From assembly GCA_041744375.1 (NCBI GenBank), contig JBGTLA010000164.1:1-51514 (forward strand): DNA of 51,514 bases, in the 5' to 3' direction. The translations under genes were made by a program, and so were the position numbers. The notes under the pieces are model-generated. The model saw only the letters and a list, made by a program, of their open reading frames with translations. It was not told the DNA's origin and ran no database searches. This document shows positions 41,446 through 50,105 of this stretch, piece by piece (within the stretch, counting starts at the first letter, position 1; the number at the start of each line of letters is the position of its first letter). The stretch is from JBGTLA01 sp041744375 (lineage in GTDB: Bacteria > Actinomycetota > Acidimicrobiia > Spongiisociales > ZC4RG35).

Positions 41446-42666
41446 ATGGGTCATGAAGTGACCAGGTTGATTCAACGCGTCCTTCTCTCTGCCGCCCTCC
41501 TGGCTGCTGCCTTTGCCGCCCCGGCGCTCGGGGACGATCCCCCTGTGGAGCTTCCGCCCGAGCCTCCACCGTTCTTCGATCTGGTGTTCCCGGTGGTGGG
41601 GGACCAGTTCTTCACCGACACGTTCGGTCATTGCCGGGGGGCCAACTGTGAACGCTCCCACGATGGCATCGACATCATGTCCGCCGATGGTTCCAAAGGA
41701 CAGGCGGTGGTAGCCGCCGCCGACGGTGTCGTCGTCGAGGTGCGAGGGCTCGACGCGGACGGCGTTCCGGTTCCGGGAGGGGCACAGTGGTTGATCATCG
41801 ACCACGGTGGCTGGTTCACCTGGTATCTCCACCTCAACAACGACACCCCCGGTACCAACGACGGGCTGGGAATGGGGATCGCTCCCGATATCGTCGCGGC
41901 GCACGTCGAAGCCGGCTCCGAGGTGGCCCATCCCGTCGCCGGCGGGCAGCTCATCGGCTGGCTGGGCGACTCCGGCAATGCCGAAGGGGGATGGCCCCAC
42001 CTCCACTTCGAGGTACGGGTGGGCGAGACCAAGTGGGACGCCATCGCCATCAACCCACACGAAATGCTCCTCGTGGCCGCCGACCCGCCCGACGCTCCGG
42101 CCATCCAGTCGTGGCGGGGCCACTTCTCCGACGACGACGACAGTGTCCACGAGCCCGACATCGACCGACTAGCCGATGCCGGCATCGCCAAAGGCTGTAA
42201 CCCGCCCCTCAACACGATGTTCTGTCCCGAGCGGCTCATCACCCGCGGTGAGATCGCCGCTTTCATTCGGCGCACGCTGGCGCTGCCGACGTCAGAGATC
42301 GACCACTTCACAGATGACTCAAACTCCGTTTTCGAGGGTGACATCAACGCCCTGGCCGACGCCGGCATCGCCCTGGAGTGCGAGCCCGGCCGCTACTGTC
42401 CCGACCGGCCCCTGCTTCGCAATGAGATGGCCGAGATGCTGGTCCGGGCCTTCGCCGACGACCACCCGGAGCGGTACGCCAACCCCGACGGGGAGGACTA
42501 CTTCGTCGACGTCGATGGCGACGCCTACGAGGAGTCGATCAACCGTCTCATGGCTGCCGGTGTGACGAAGGGTTGCAACCCGCCCGACAACGATCGGTTC
42601 TGCCCGGACCGACCGTTGATCCGGGCCGAGATGGCGTCGTTCTTCTGGCGGGCTCTCGAGGGCTGA
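41446..42666 (+). CDS. Secreted M23 peptidase with three SLH domains
   Basis: About 406 residues. A signal sequence (LIQRVLLSAALLAAAFAAPA) precedes an M23 domain with both zinc motifs: HDGID (His~72, Asp~76) and HLHFEV (~184-189), plus the WLGDSGNAEGGWP loop typical of LytM-type folds. Three C-terminal SLH repeats follow (GIAKGCNPP...FCP, an ECEPGRYCP variant, GVTKGCNPP...FCP). M23 enzymes cut peptidoglycan cross-bridges, so this is likely an exported wall hydrolase held at the surface by SLH binding. Start candidates are ATG 41416, ATG 41446 and GTG 41458; the middle one gives a normal signal peptide length. Confidence 0.9.
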   Translation: MGHEVTRLIQRVLLSAALLAAAFAAPALGDDPPVELPPEPPPFFDLVFPVVGDQFFTDTFGHCRGANCERSHDGIDIMSADGSKGQAVVAAADGVVVEVRGLDADGVPVPGGAQWLIIDHGGWFTWYLHLNNDTPGTNDGLGMGIAPDIVAAHVEAGSEVAHPVAGGQLIGWLGDSGNAEGGWPHLHFEVRVGETKWDAIAINPHEMLLVAADPPDAPAIQSWRGHFSDDDDSVHEPDIDRLADAGIAKGCNPPLNTMFCPERLITRGEIAAFIRRTLALPTSEIDHFTDDSNSVFEGDINALADAGIALECEPGRYCPDRPLLRNEMAEMLVRAFADDHPERYANPDGEDYFVDVDGDAYEESINRLMAAGVTKGCNPPDNDRFCPDRPLIRAEMASFFWRALEG

Positions 42667-42674
42667 TCCGTCGG

Positions 42675-42680
42675 TAGCGT
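42675..42680 (+). promoter_or_regulatory. Candidate -10 box of the GT39-like gene
   Basis: TAGCGT lies 7 nt upstream of ATG 42688. The spacer contains GGAG, so a short-leader ribosome site is also possible. Confidence 0.35.
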
Positions 42681-42687
42681 GGCGGAG

Positions 42688-44460
42688 ATGAACCGCCAGG
42701 CGCTCGTTTCTTTCGTTGCTGGTGGGGCGACCGCCATCACCGCCTCCGTGGTGGGGCTGTGCCTCGCCCTGGTCTTCGGCGTCGTGCCGCGTCCGTCACT
42801 GCTGGTGCCTCTCGGCGCAGTGGCAGCCGCTGCGATCGGCGGATGGGCGGCCCAGCGGCGTCTTGATACCGGACCGTTCCGAATCGGGGCGGCGTTCGTG
42901 CTGGTCGGGGCGGTGGGTCTCCTCGTCACGGGGGGCGATGGGGCCCTGCGAATCGCCTTGCTGGCGGGAGGCGCTCTGGCCACTGCCGGCGGCGCCCAAA
43001 TCCTGGCGCCCCTCGGGCGCCCGTTGCCGCCCTGGACCCCGATGGCAGGTCTCGCCCTCGTAGCCGTCGTATTGGTCCGCGTCGTCGTCGGAGGGGGGGC
43101 GTTCGGGCACGACGAAAGCGCCTATCTCGTGAAGGCAGGATCATGGGTTCACGACCTGCCTGGAACAGGTTGGGGGTTGCATCGGGGTATCGGACAGTCG
43201 GTGCTGGCGGCAGTGATCCTTCCGTTTACCCGGGCAGAAGAGGCGTACCGGCTGGTGGCGGTGGTCATGGGGCTGGGAACCGTGGTGGCGGTCGGCTGGC
43301 TGGGCAGGACGGTTCGCTCCAACCGGGTCGGACTTGTAGCGGCGGCCGTGTTCGCCATCGCACCCACGTTCCTTCGTCGTAGTGCCGAGTTCCTGACCGA
43401 CATTCCCTCCACCGGGCTGCTGGTGGTGGCGACGATCCTCCTGTGGCGGTGGCTCACCGCCCGCGATCCCCGCCAATCCACCCTGGTGTGGGCGGCGGCC
43501 GTTGGTGCCGTGGCGGTGTACGTGAGGTACCAGTCGGTGCTCTCTCTCGGGCTGTTGGTGGTGGCGGCTGTCATCGGGTATTGGGACCGTGTCCGTTCCG
43601 AGAGAAGGGCGGTGGGGGTCGCCGCCGGCGTCGGTCTCGCTCTCCTCCTGCCCCATTTCGTCTTCGCCATCTCCCGCACCGGGTCTCCGATGGGAATCAT
43701 CTTCCAGACCGGCGAGGCGGGCGGTAGGGAGTATCTCGGTGAGGGTCTCATCGACTACCTATCCGAGATTCACGATCTCTTGGCGGGTCCCTTGGGAGGC
43801 GTGGCCATTGTCGTCGGAATCGGGTGGATCGGCTTTCGGCTGGCCAGGGCCGCCGCCAGGCGCGATTTCGACGAGCCGGCCAGACTGGCCGTGTTCTTGG
43901 GGATCCCCGCCTTGGGCCAGATCCTGGCGCTGGGACTCATCTCTCACGGTGACCCGCGCTTTGTCTTCTACCCGGTTGCCCTCCTGATCACTGCCGCTGC
44001 CCTGGCCGCCGATGACGTGCGGCGTCGCATCCCGATGTCGTTGTATCGGGCGGTGGTGGCTGGTTTGGTTGTCGCCTCCGTCGCCTCGCTGGGGATCAAC
44101 GGGGATCGGGCCAATCGCAATGCCGACGCCAGAGGTGCGACTTTCGAGGTCCTCGTCGAGGCGGCCCGCACCGTGCGGGTGGGGTCGGTGGGAGAACCCT
44201 GTGGGGCGCTCACCGGCTATCTGCCTCAGATGACCTGGTACTCGGGGTGTCCCACAGCCCGTTTCGAGGAGCAGGAGCCTCTCCTTGCTCCGGAAGTTGG
44301 CCCCCGTCCCTACCTCGTCTTCTTCGAGGATGGTGTCCGCCAGCCTACGGGAGCCGTCCTCGATGCCTATCTGGCGCTGGCCGCAGGCGAGCCGATTCTC
44401 GTCGAGTCCGCAGGCGGTTCTCTGGGAGATGCACGCCTCTATCGCGTCGAGGGCGACTGA
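42688..44460 (+). CDS. GT39/ArnT-like membrane glycosyltransferase
   Basis: 590 residues with about a dozen hydrophobic helices. A loop after the fourth helix holds GGGAFGHDESAYLVKAG, in which the DE pair is the catalytic motif of the PMT_2/ArnT superfamily. EFLTDIPSTGLLVVATILLW later resembles the family's RYADIP-like lumenal loop with a conserved Asp. These enzymes use polyprenyl-phosphate sugars to glycosylate proteins or lipids outside the membrane. ATG 42688 is preferred over GTG 42679. It follows the M23-SLH gene by 21 bp on the same strand, so secreted SLH proteins or the wall polymer are possible acceptors. Confidence 0.85.
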   Translation: MNRQALVSFVAGGATAITASVVGLCLALVFGVVPRPSLLVPLGAVAAAAIGGWAAQRRLDTGPFRIGAAFVLVGAVGLLVTGGDGALRIALLAGGALATAGGAQILAPLGRPLPPWTPMAGLALVAVVLVRVVVGGGAFGHDESAYLVKAGSWVHDLPGTGWGLHRGIGQSVLAAVILPFTRAEEAYRLVAVVMGLGTVVAVGWLGRTVRSNRVGLVAAAVFAIAPTFLRRSAEFLTDIPSTGLLVVATILLWRWLTARDPRQSTLVWAAAVGAVAVYVRYQSVLSLGLLVVAAVIGYWDRVRSERRAVGVAAGVGLALLLPHFVFAISRTGSPMGIIFQTGEAGGREYLGEGLIDYLSEIHDLLAGPLGGVAIVVGIGWIGFRLARAAARRDFDEPARLAVFLGIPALGQILALGLISHGDPRFVFYPVALLITAAALAADDVRRRIPMSLYRAVVAGLVVASVASLGINGDRANRNADARGATFEVLVEAARTVRVGSVGEPCGALTGYLPQMTWYSGCPTARFEEQEPLLAPEVGPRPYLVFFEDGVRQPTGAVLDAYLALAAGEPILVESAGGSLGDARLYRVEGD

Positions 44461-44503
44461 CATATCGTCGATCCAACGGGATTGTCGCGACGGCGGGCGG
44501 CCC

Positions 44504-45265
44504 TCAGGGCATCAGGACGATGCCGGTGCGCCCCAGGTCGACGCTCCTGCTGATACGGGCCGACCTCTCGATCTCCTGCCATGCCTCCCACATGCCGTCC
44601 GACCAGCGGATGTCGTCGAAAACCAGGACACCACCCGCCGGGGAGTGGTCACAGAGCAGATCGAAGTAGCGAAGCGTGGCCTCTTTGAGGTGGTTCCCGT
44701 CGATGAAGGAGAGGTCGAACGGCCCCACAGACTCGATGACGTCGGGGAGCGTCTCGTCGAAGTAGCCCTCGACGGTGTCGACGTTGCCCAGTCCGAGCTC
44801 TTCGAGATGACGGCGAGCGAGCACCAGACGCAACCCGCTGGCCTCGAGGGTCGTCAGCCGACCGCTTCGGTCGAGGCGGAGGGCGGTGGCGATGTAGGCG
44901 GCGGAGATGCCGATGTTGGTCCCTAGTTCGAGCACACTTCGTGGCCTGAAGGCGCGAGTGAGCTGATAGAGCATCCGGCCCTGTTCGGGGGTGGCGCTGT
45001 CGGAGGCCGCCTTGCCCACCGTCCCACGGTCCCAAGGCCCCTCGGCGGCGTCGGAGGTCTCCTTCAACGGAGTCGGATCTTCGAGTAGGCGCTGGCGGAG
45101 CTCGTGCACCGCCTTGACGGCCGGGGCTCCGCCGGCGTACCGGTTCTCGGTCAGGTCGGTGAGGGCCCGCCGGAGCGTGTCCTCACCTGGGGCGCCCGAA
45201 GACGGGGTGGCCAACCACTCTCTGGCTGCGTCAGTTAGCGGCAGTCGAGGAATGGCGTCGGTCAT
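44504..45265 (-). CDS. SAM-dependent O-methyltransferase
   Basis: 253 residues. Methyltransf_24-type fold: SVLELGTNIGISAAYIATAL (motif I), a GRLTTLEASGLRL acidic loop, FDLSFIDGNHLKEATLRYF (motif with the Asp that binds the SAM ribose or metal) and GGVLVFDDIRWSDGM. This group includes cephalosporin hydroxylase-like and sugar O-methyltransferases, so a glycan or small-molecule acceptor is likely. ATG 45265 is chosen since TACGTT lies exactly 6 nt upstream; ATG 45286 would add seven residues. It is convergent with the GT39-like gene and divergent from the second coiled-coil copy. Confidence 0.85.
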   Translation of the reverse strand: MTDAIPRLPLTDAAREWLATPSSGAPGEDTLRRALTDLTENRYAGGAPAVKAVHELRQRLLEDPTPLKETSDAAEGPWDRGTVGKAASDSATPEQGRMLYQLTRAFRPRSVLELGTNIGISAAYIATALRLDRSGRLTTLEASGLRLVLARRHLEELGLGNVDTVEGYFDETLPDVIESVGPFDLSFIDGNHLKEATLRYFDLLCDHSPAGGVLVFDDIRWSDGMWEAWQEIERSARISRSVDLGRTGIVLMP

Positions 45266-45271
45266 CCGACC

Positions 45272-45277
45272 AACGTA
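45272..45277 (-). promoter_or_regulatory. -10 box of the O-methyltransferase gene
   Basis: Minus-strand TACGTT is 6 nt from ATG 45265, the same leaderless spacing seen elsewhere in the window. Confidence 0.5.
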
Positions 45278-45358
45278 CACCGGCACAAGCGGTTACTCGG
45301 GATCTGTCACCGGCCGTCCGTAGGTTCGAGGGTGCGGTGGGAGGATGGGGGAGGAGAG

Positions 45359-45673
45359 ATGGAGACGACGGATGCCACGGCTCGGGCCGGCTTGTATTCT
45401 CGGTTGAGTGAAGTACTCGGTGTCGACCACGCGGGGACCCTGATGGCCTTCCTCCCGGAAGACGAGCCGGCCACCAAGAGCGATCTGGTAGCGCTCAAGG
45501 GCGAGCTCACTGCTCGGATGGATGGCCTCGACCGTCGGATGGAAAGGTTCGAGGACAAGATGGACCGCTTCCACGCTGCCCTGCTCTACCAGGGCCGGAC
45601 CTACGTGATCGCATCGGTTGGGTCGATCCTCACCACGGCTGCGCTGGTGGCAGGCATCGTCGGGGTCCTGTAG
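45359..45673 (+). CDS. Small coiled-coil/TM protein, second copy
   Basis: 104 residues from ATG 45359, preceded by GGGGGAGGAGAG. Order: a conserved N-terminal helix (LYSRLSEVLGVDHAGTLMAF), a PATKSDLVALKGELTARMD segment, a short coiled coil (DRRMERFEDKMDRFHAAL), then a C-terminal membrane helix (VIASVGSILTTAALVAGIVG). The pattern is similar to small DUF1640/Bdr-like coiled-coil membrane proteins, but I cannot name a family. Likely a membrane-anchored oligomer with a cytosolic coil. Its upstream ~55 bp is nearly the same as that of the third copy, showing that promoter and gene were duplicated together. Confidence 0.75.
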   Translation: METTDATARAGLYSRLSEVLGVDHAGTLMAFLPEDEPATKSDLVALKGELTARMDGLDRRMERFEDKMDRFHAALLYQGRTYVIASVGSILTTAALVAGIVGVL

Positions 45674-45758
45674 GCGTGCCGTCAAACGAGCGGAGATGTG
45701 TCACCGGTCTCCCGTAGGTTGGAGGGTGCGGTGGGGGGATGGGGAGGAGATGGAGGAG

Positions 45759-46052
45759 ATGGAGATGACGGATGCCACGGCTCGGGCCGGCTTGTATTCT
45801 CGGTTGAGTGAAGTACTCGGTGTCGACCACGCGGGGACCCTGATGGCCTTCCTTCCGGGAGACGAGCCGGCCACCAAGAACGACTTGGTAGCGCTCAAAA
45901 GCGAGCTCACAGCTCGAATGGATAGGTTCGAGGACAAGATGGATGGCTTCCACGATGCTCTGCTCTACCAGGGCCGGACCTATGTGATGGCATCGGTCGG
46001 GTCGATCCTCACCACCGCCGCCCTCGTGGCAGGCATCGTCCGGGTCCTGTAA
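45759..46052 (+). CDS. Small coiled-coil/TM protein, third copy
   Basis: 97 residues from ATG 45759, the position equivalent to the start of the second copy (METTDATARA against MEMTDATARA); ATG 45750 is an alternative. It is almost identical to the second copy through the first half, then loses one heptad block of the coiled coil (only DRFEDKMDGFHDAL remains). The C-terminal membrane helix is retained (VMASVGSILTTAALVAGIVR). Coil length thus varies across copies: longest in the first, shortest here. A perfect 24-bp palindrome follows 56 bp after the stop and may end its transcript. Function unknown. Confidence 0.75.
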   Translation: MEMTDATARAGLYSRLSEVLGVDHAGTLMAFLPGDEPATKNDLVALKSELTARMDRFEDKMDGFHDALLYQGRTYVMASVGSILTTAALVAGIVRVL

Positions 46053-46108
46053 AGCCTCGTCGGCCGACGTTCCCACCCCGGTATTCCTCTCTCGGGGGAC
46101 GAACGCCA

Positions 46109-46132
46109 CCTTCCCCTCGGCCGAGGGGAAGG
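46109..46132. terminator. Perfect 24-bp palindrome between convergent genes
   Basis: CCTTCCCCTCGG and its exact reverse complement abut without a loop. It sits between the third coiled-coil copy and the GT4 gene, which converge, and could end both transcripts. There is no T-tract; a protein-binding site is the alternative. Confidence 0.5.
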
Positions 46133-46134
46133 GC

Positions 46135-47550
46135 TCACGTCTGGAGATGTTCGTACACCGAGAGGAGGGCCTTCGACTCGACGGTCCAGTTGTAGCGGTT
46201 GCGGGCGACGCGGCAGGCCGCCCGATAGGGCTCGGGATCCGCCAGGATCTTTTCCGTGGCGGCGGCGATGGAGCGTGGGTCGACTGGGTCGACCACCTCG
46301 CCCACACCCGTCTCCGACACCACCTTGCCGATCCCCGGCGAGTCCGAGCCCAACACGGGAACCTCGGCCATCATGTACTCGAACAGCTTGTTGGGCAGTG
46401 TCGTGAAATAGCTCACCGACGAGTTGACGATGTTGCACAGCCCCACGTCGGCGGAGGCCGTCCAGTGCAGCAGGTCCTGGTTGGGTATCGGCCCATAGAA
46501 ACGGATCCGTTCCCCCAGGCCACGGCGGGCCACCAAGTCCTCGAGGGTTATCCGGTAGTAGCCGTAGCCGACGATGACCATCACCACCCCGTCGAGGAGT
46601 TCGACGGCGTCGATGGCGGGTTCGATGCCGCGGTTCTCCTGGATCGAACCTTGGTACAGGAGCAAGGGAGTGCCCTGCGGCAGGCCGAGCTCGGGTCGCA
46701 GATCGCGCGGCACGACTGTCGTGTCCTCCGGGACGTTGATGACCGTGGCGGCGATGTCGGGGATGGTGCCGTGGAGTTGGCGCAGATGCTCGATCCACGG
46801 CGGGCTGGCCACGATGAGAGCGTCGGCCGACGGGAGCCACTTCGTCTCGTTCCACGTCGCCCACCGTTTCCACCACTTTCCCATGCGGCTTCGTTCCGTC
46901 TGAAGTTCGTGGCTGTCGTAGACGAGCTTGGCCCCGGTCTTCTGTTTGCAGCGGTGACCGATCCACAGCGTGTTCAGGTCGTGGCTGTGATAGACGTCGG
47001 CCTTCTCGGCCAGTCCGACCGCGATCATGCGCCGGTTGATGGCCCAGGTCTTCATCGCCAGGCCCTGACGGCCCATCACCGCTTTCACGATCCGAAATCC
47101 GAAGCGGGCGAGGCGCGTCACCGACCGCAGCAGTGGGGTGCTGACCCGCCCCCAGGCCTTCGACAAGGCTCGTGGCTCCGGATTGGACCGCCGGGGGGGC
47201 GTCGTGGCTGGTTCTTCCGCTCCGGGGGCCACCGTCGAGGGAGGTGTCAGCCTCGCTTCTCGTCGCGCCCGGTCGATGTCGACCACCTGGCCGGTGAGTC
47301 GGGCATGACGTTCCTCCACGGTCCCTGCGTAACGCGAGGCGAGACGGTTGAGGGCGTCGACTCCGAGGTTGACGCGGCTCACCCGACGAACTTCGATGCC
47401 GTCGGGGCGCACCTCGTGCTGTTCCGTTACGCCCGGCACGTAGTAGGCGACCACCGTCACGTGATGACCGGCCCCCACGAGGGCGCGCGCCTCGCGCGTG
47501 ACGCGGGCGTCGTACTCGAAGGAGTTCTTGACGAACATGCAGACCCTCAC
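46135..47550 (-). CDS. GT4-family glycosyltransferase
   Basis: 471 residues. GT-B fold: N-terminal VCMFVKNSFEYDARVTREAR with an inserted ~80-residue Pro/Arg-rich region (around 110-145), acceptor loop DVYHSHDLNTLWIG and VYDSHELQTERS, and donor side LLLYQGSIQENRGIEPAIDAV, VGYGYYR, LPNKLFEYMMAEVPVLGSD (the EX7E-type motif with Glu in FEYMMAE). It probably adds a hexose in the cytosol. GTG 47550 overlaps the upstream stop as GTGA, so it is the third gene of the operon coming from 51514. It ends 3 bp from the palindromic terminator. Confidence 0.88.
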   Translation of the reverse strand: MRVCMFVKNSFEYDARVTREARALVGAGHHVTVVAYYVPGVTEQHEVRPDGIEVRRVSRVNLGVDALNRLASRYAGTVEERHARLTGQVVDIDRARREARLTPPSTVAPGAEEPATTPPRRSNPEPRALSKAWGRVSTPLLRSVTRLARFGFRIVKAVMGRQGLAMKTWAINRRMIAVGLAEKADVYHSHDLNTLWIGHRCKQKTGAKLVYDSHELQTERSRMGKWWKRWATWNETKWLPSADALIVASPPWIEHLRQLHGTIPDIAATVINVPEDTTVVPRDLRPELGLPQGTPLLLYQGSIQENRGIEPAIDAVELLDGVVMVIVGYGYYRITLEDLVARRGLGERIRFYGPIPNQDLLHWTASADVGLCNIVNSSVSYFTTLPNKLFEYMMAEVPVLGSDSPGIGKVVSETGVGEVVDPVDPRSIAAATEKILADPEPYRAACRVARNRYNWTVESKALLSVYEHLQT

Positions 47551-50105
47551 CCGTCCGTCCCCTCTTCGGGTCGGACGGCGGCCCGGATGGTGTGTGACGC
47601 CCCGCGCAGGCGCGCGCGGTAGGTCGCCACCCGTTCTGTCACGGTCGGGGCGATCTTCCCGGCGGCGGCGGCGGCCGCTCGGATCCGTTCAGGATCCAGT
47701 TGGTCTGTCCTGATCAGGGCGTCCATGGCTCCGACCGAAGCGGCGAAGTCGGCCAGCTTGGGGCGATACTCGATCGACACGAACGGCGTGCCGACGGCTG
47801 CCGCCAGAACCGCGGCGTGGAGGCGCTCGGCCACGACCAACTCGGCTGATGCCAGCATGCCCACCGCAGCGTCGATATCGCGATAGCCGGCCAGGTAGCC
47901 GAGGTCGGGCCTTCCCATGGCCCGCATCATCTCGAAGATGGGACGGTCGTCGGCCGGGTTGCACGACAGGAATGCCACCGAACGACCCTCTGTCAGCCAC
48001 TGCGACGCACAACGAGCCAGCACATCCATCACGGCTTCGTCGGATCCGCCCCACAGCTCGCCGGCCGTCCACGCCGGGGACACGACGACGAGACCCTCGG
48101 TGGTCTCGATGCCATCGGGCCGCTCGAACAGCAACGCCGAGTCGCCGCACACCTCGATCGGCCCGTCGAAGCCCCACTCCAGGAGCGTCGCCTCCGAGTT
48201 GGGTCCTCGTACCCCGACGTAGGCACATGACGACAACCACCGCAGCCACCCCTCGACCGGTTCGGTCTCACCCCAGAATCGTGGGCTGGCGACTCCCGTA
48301 CCGACCACGGCCCGCTCCACCCGGGGGCTGTCTCGTTCGGACAGCCATCCGAGATAGGTGGACCGGTTGATGAGCGTTCCGCCACCGAGCAGCAGCAGTT
48401 CGCGCGGCGTGCCAGACACCTCGACCGACGCCCACGGCATCAGTCGACGAAACGCCTCCAGCATCACCTCGTCGCCGAGGTTGTCGTAACCGACCCAGCC
48501 CACATAGCGGGCATGGACGGGACCACTCGCAGACTCTTGGGGCTCGGCGCCGATCTCGGCCGTGGGGATGCTGTAGGGAACACCCTGCGAGCGTGAGCGG
48601 AGGATCTTGGCGGCGGTGCGCACCGCCTTCGACGGTCTCGAACGGAGGTCGGCCGCCATCTCGGCTCGGGTGGGACGGTTCCCCACGAAACCATCGGGAC
48701 GGGGTATGGCTTCGGTGGCGGGAATCCAGGCCAGCCCTTGGGCGAGGTGATCGGGTCGTTCCAGCCGGCGGATGGTCGCCCATCCGGCGGGAGGGTCCCC
48801 GGTCCCCGCTTTGGCCCACTCCCGTCGGCGTGTCGCCGTCACCAGAGGGAGGGTCCCTCCCCACCGCCGGTCGATGTCGGCGGCGTCGGCCATCTGCCGG
48901 TACACCTCGGGGGTCTCGGCCGGAAGGGTATAGCCAACCGTCAGCGAGGAGGTGGTGGGCCGATCGTGGAAATGCTTGACCACCCGGGCCAGGAAGCGAT
49001 GGTCGAGGGCGACCGAGCCGTGGAGGGTCACCACGAGCTCGCCGCGGGACATCTCCAGCGCAGAAGGGAGGTCGGCTGCCGTTCTCACCCGAGGGTCGCC
49101 CTCCAGCAGGCCGGCGGTCGGCTGGTGACGGTCGGCGATCCCGACGAGGATCAGCTCCAGGTCTGGGGCCGTCTGGCCGGTCACGTCCGTCCACAGGTTC
49201 TCCAGCGCCGGCGGCGGGTCGTGGACCACCAACGACACCTTCGGCACCTCGTATAGGAGGTCGCGGCGGGGCTTGCGGTAGAACCCATGTGGGATGAGAG
49301 TGGCGATCGTCCCGTCGTTGAGCGACCGTGCGGCCGATCGGCCCTCGCGTCCTCCCGATTCGTCCTCGTCGAGCTGGTGGTACACCCGGGCGTCGGCCAC
49401 CGGCACGAACAGGGCTCCTTGCTGCCACAGCCGCCAGCCCAGCTCGGTGTCTTCGCCTCCCCACCGTGTGAACCGTTCGTCGAACCCGCCCACCGTCTCG
49501 AACAGCGTCCGCGCCACCGCCACGTTTGAAGACACGAGCGTCCGGAAGGCCTCGTCTCCGCTGCGCAAGCGCGCCGATCGCCTCTCCAGCACCGGGCGGA
49601 AGTCGCCCATTCCCGAGTAGCCGTCGTCGACGCTCGCCTCCAGGTCGACGGTCCCGGTTGCGATTGCAGCCGGATCGAGCCCGGCCACCCGGACCTGAGA
49701 GCGACGGCCGACCGTCACCAGATTCGCTTCGCCGGCGTGCCATGCCAGGTGCCGTTCGACCAGGAGGGGGTCGGGTATGCAGTCGGCGTCGACGAAGATG
49801 AGGACGTCGACTTCCCCGGCGTGACGGGCTCCCAGGTTGCGGGCTCGTCCCGCCCCGTATCCGACGTGGGCCTGGCGGACGAGGGTCACCTCGACCGGAG
49901 CCAGGGCGACCACCGATTCGATGTCGGCGTCGGAGCCGTCGTCGGCCACGACCACGGTCACTGGCCGGGTGGAGCGGGCCAGTCCGGCCAGAGTCCGGGC
50001 CAGCAGGTCGGGCCGGTTGTAGACGGGAATGATGACGGCGGCGGTGAGGGAGTGATCCTCAGCCGGAGCCAGGCCGGTGTAGTCGTTGTGGGCTCGGATG
50101 ATCAC
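47547..50105 (-). CDS. GT2 glycosyltransferase fused to polysaccharide pyruvyltransferase
   Basis: 852 residues. Residues ~20-290 are a GT-A glycosyltransferase: AVIIPVYNRPDLLARTLAGL, VVVADDGSD, the metal motif FVDADCIPDP and, near residue 212, RWGGEDTELGWRL typical of the chondroitin-synthase-like branch. A ~240-residue middle holds a second degenerate GT2-like segment. From ~536 a CsaB-type polysaccharide pyruvyltransferase begins: YVGWVGYDNLGDEVMLEAFR, LLLGGGTLINRSTYLG, VGVRGPNSEATLLEWG and LVVAERLHAAVLAAAVGTPF. This would add a sugar and a pyruvate ketal in one protein. Pyruvylated wall polymer is the ligand of SLH domains, which are encoded twice in this window. ATG/GTG coupling links both neighbours. 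Confidence 0.88.
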   Translation of the reverse strand: MIIRAHNDYTGLAPAEDHSLTAAVIIPVYNRPDLLARTLAGLARSTRPVTVVVADDGSDADIESVVALAPVEVTLVRQAHVGYGAGRARNLGARHAGEVDVLIFVDADCIPDPLLVERHLAWHAGEANLVTVGRRSQVRVAGLDPAAIATGTVDLEASVDDGYSGMGDFRPVLERRSARLRSGDEAFRTLVSSNVAVARTLFETVGGFDERFTRWGGEDTELGWRLWQQGALFVPVADARVYHQLDEDESGGREGRSAARSLNDGTIATLIPHGFYRKPRRDLLYEVPKVSLVVHDPPPALENLWTDVTGQTAPDLELILVGIADRHQPTAGLLEGDPRVRTAADLPSALEMSRGELVVTLHGSVALDHRFLARVVKHFHDRPTTSSLTVGYTLPAETPEVYRQMADAADIDRRWGGTLPLVTATRRREWAKAGTGDPPAGWATIRRLERPDHLAQGLAWIPATEAIPRPDGFVGNRPTRAEMAADLRSRPSKAVRTAAKILRSRSQGVPYSIPTAEIGAEPQESASGPVHARYVGWVGYDNLGDEVMLEAFRRLMPWASVEVSGTPRELLLLGGGTLINRSTYLGWLSERDSPRVERAVVGTGVASPRFWGETEPVEGWLRWLSSCAYVGVRGPNSEATLLEWGFDGPIEVCGDSALLFERPDGIETTEGLVVVSPAWTAGELWGGSDEAVMDVLARCASQWLTEGRSVAFLSCNPADDRPIFEMMRAMGRPDLGYLAGYRDIDAAVGMLASAELVVAERLHAAVLAAAVGTPFVSIEYRPKLADFAASVGAMDALIRTDQLDPERIRAAAAAAGKIAPTVTERVATYRARLRGASHTIRAAVRPEEGTDG

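Noticed and set aside
46147..47622. 491-codon plus-strand frame over the GT4 gene
   Set aside because: Antisense to a clear GT4 glycosyltransferase; no recognisable protein.
48268..49743. 491-codon minus-strand frame in another phase of the GT2-pyruvyltransferase gene
   Set aside because: Arg/Gly/Pro-rich out-of-phase shadow of an intact gene.
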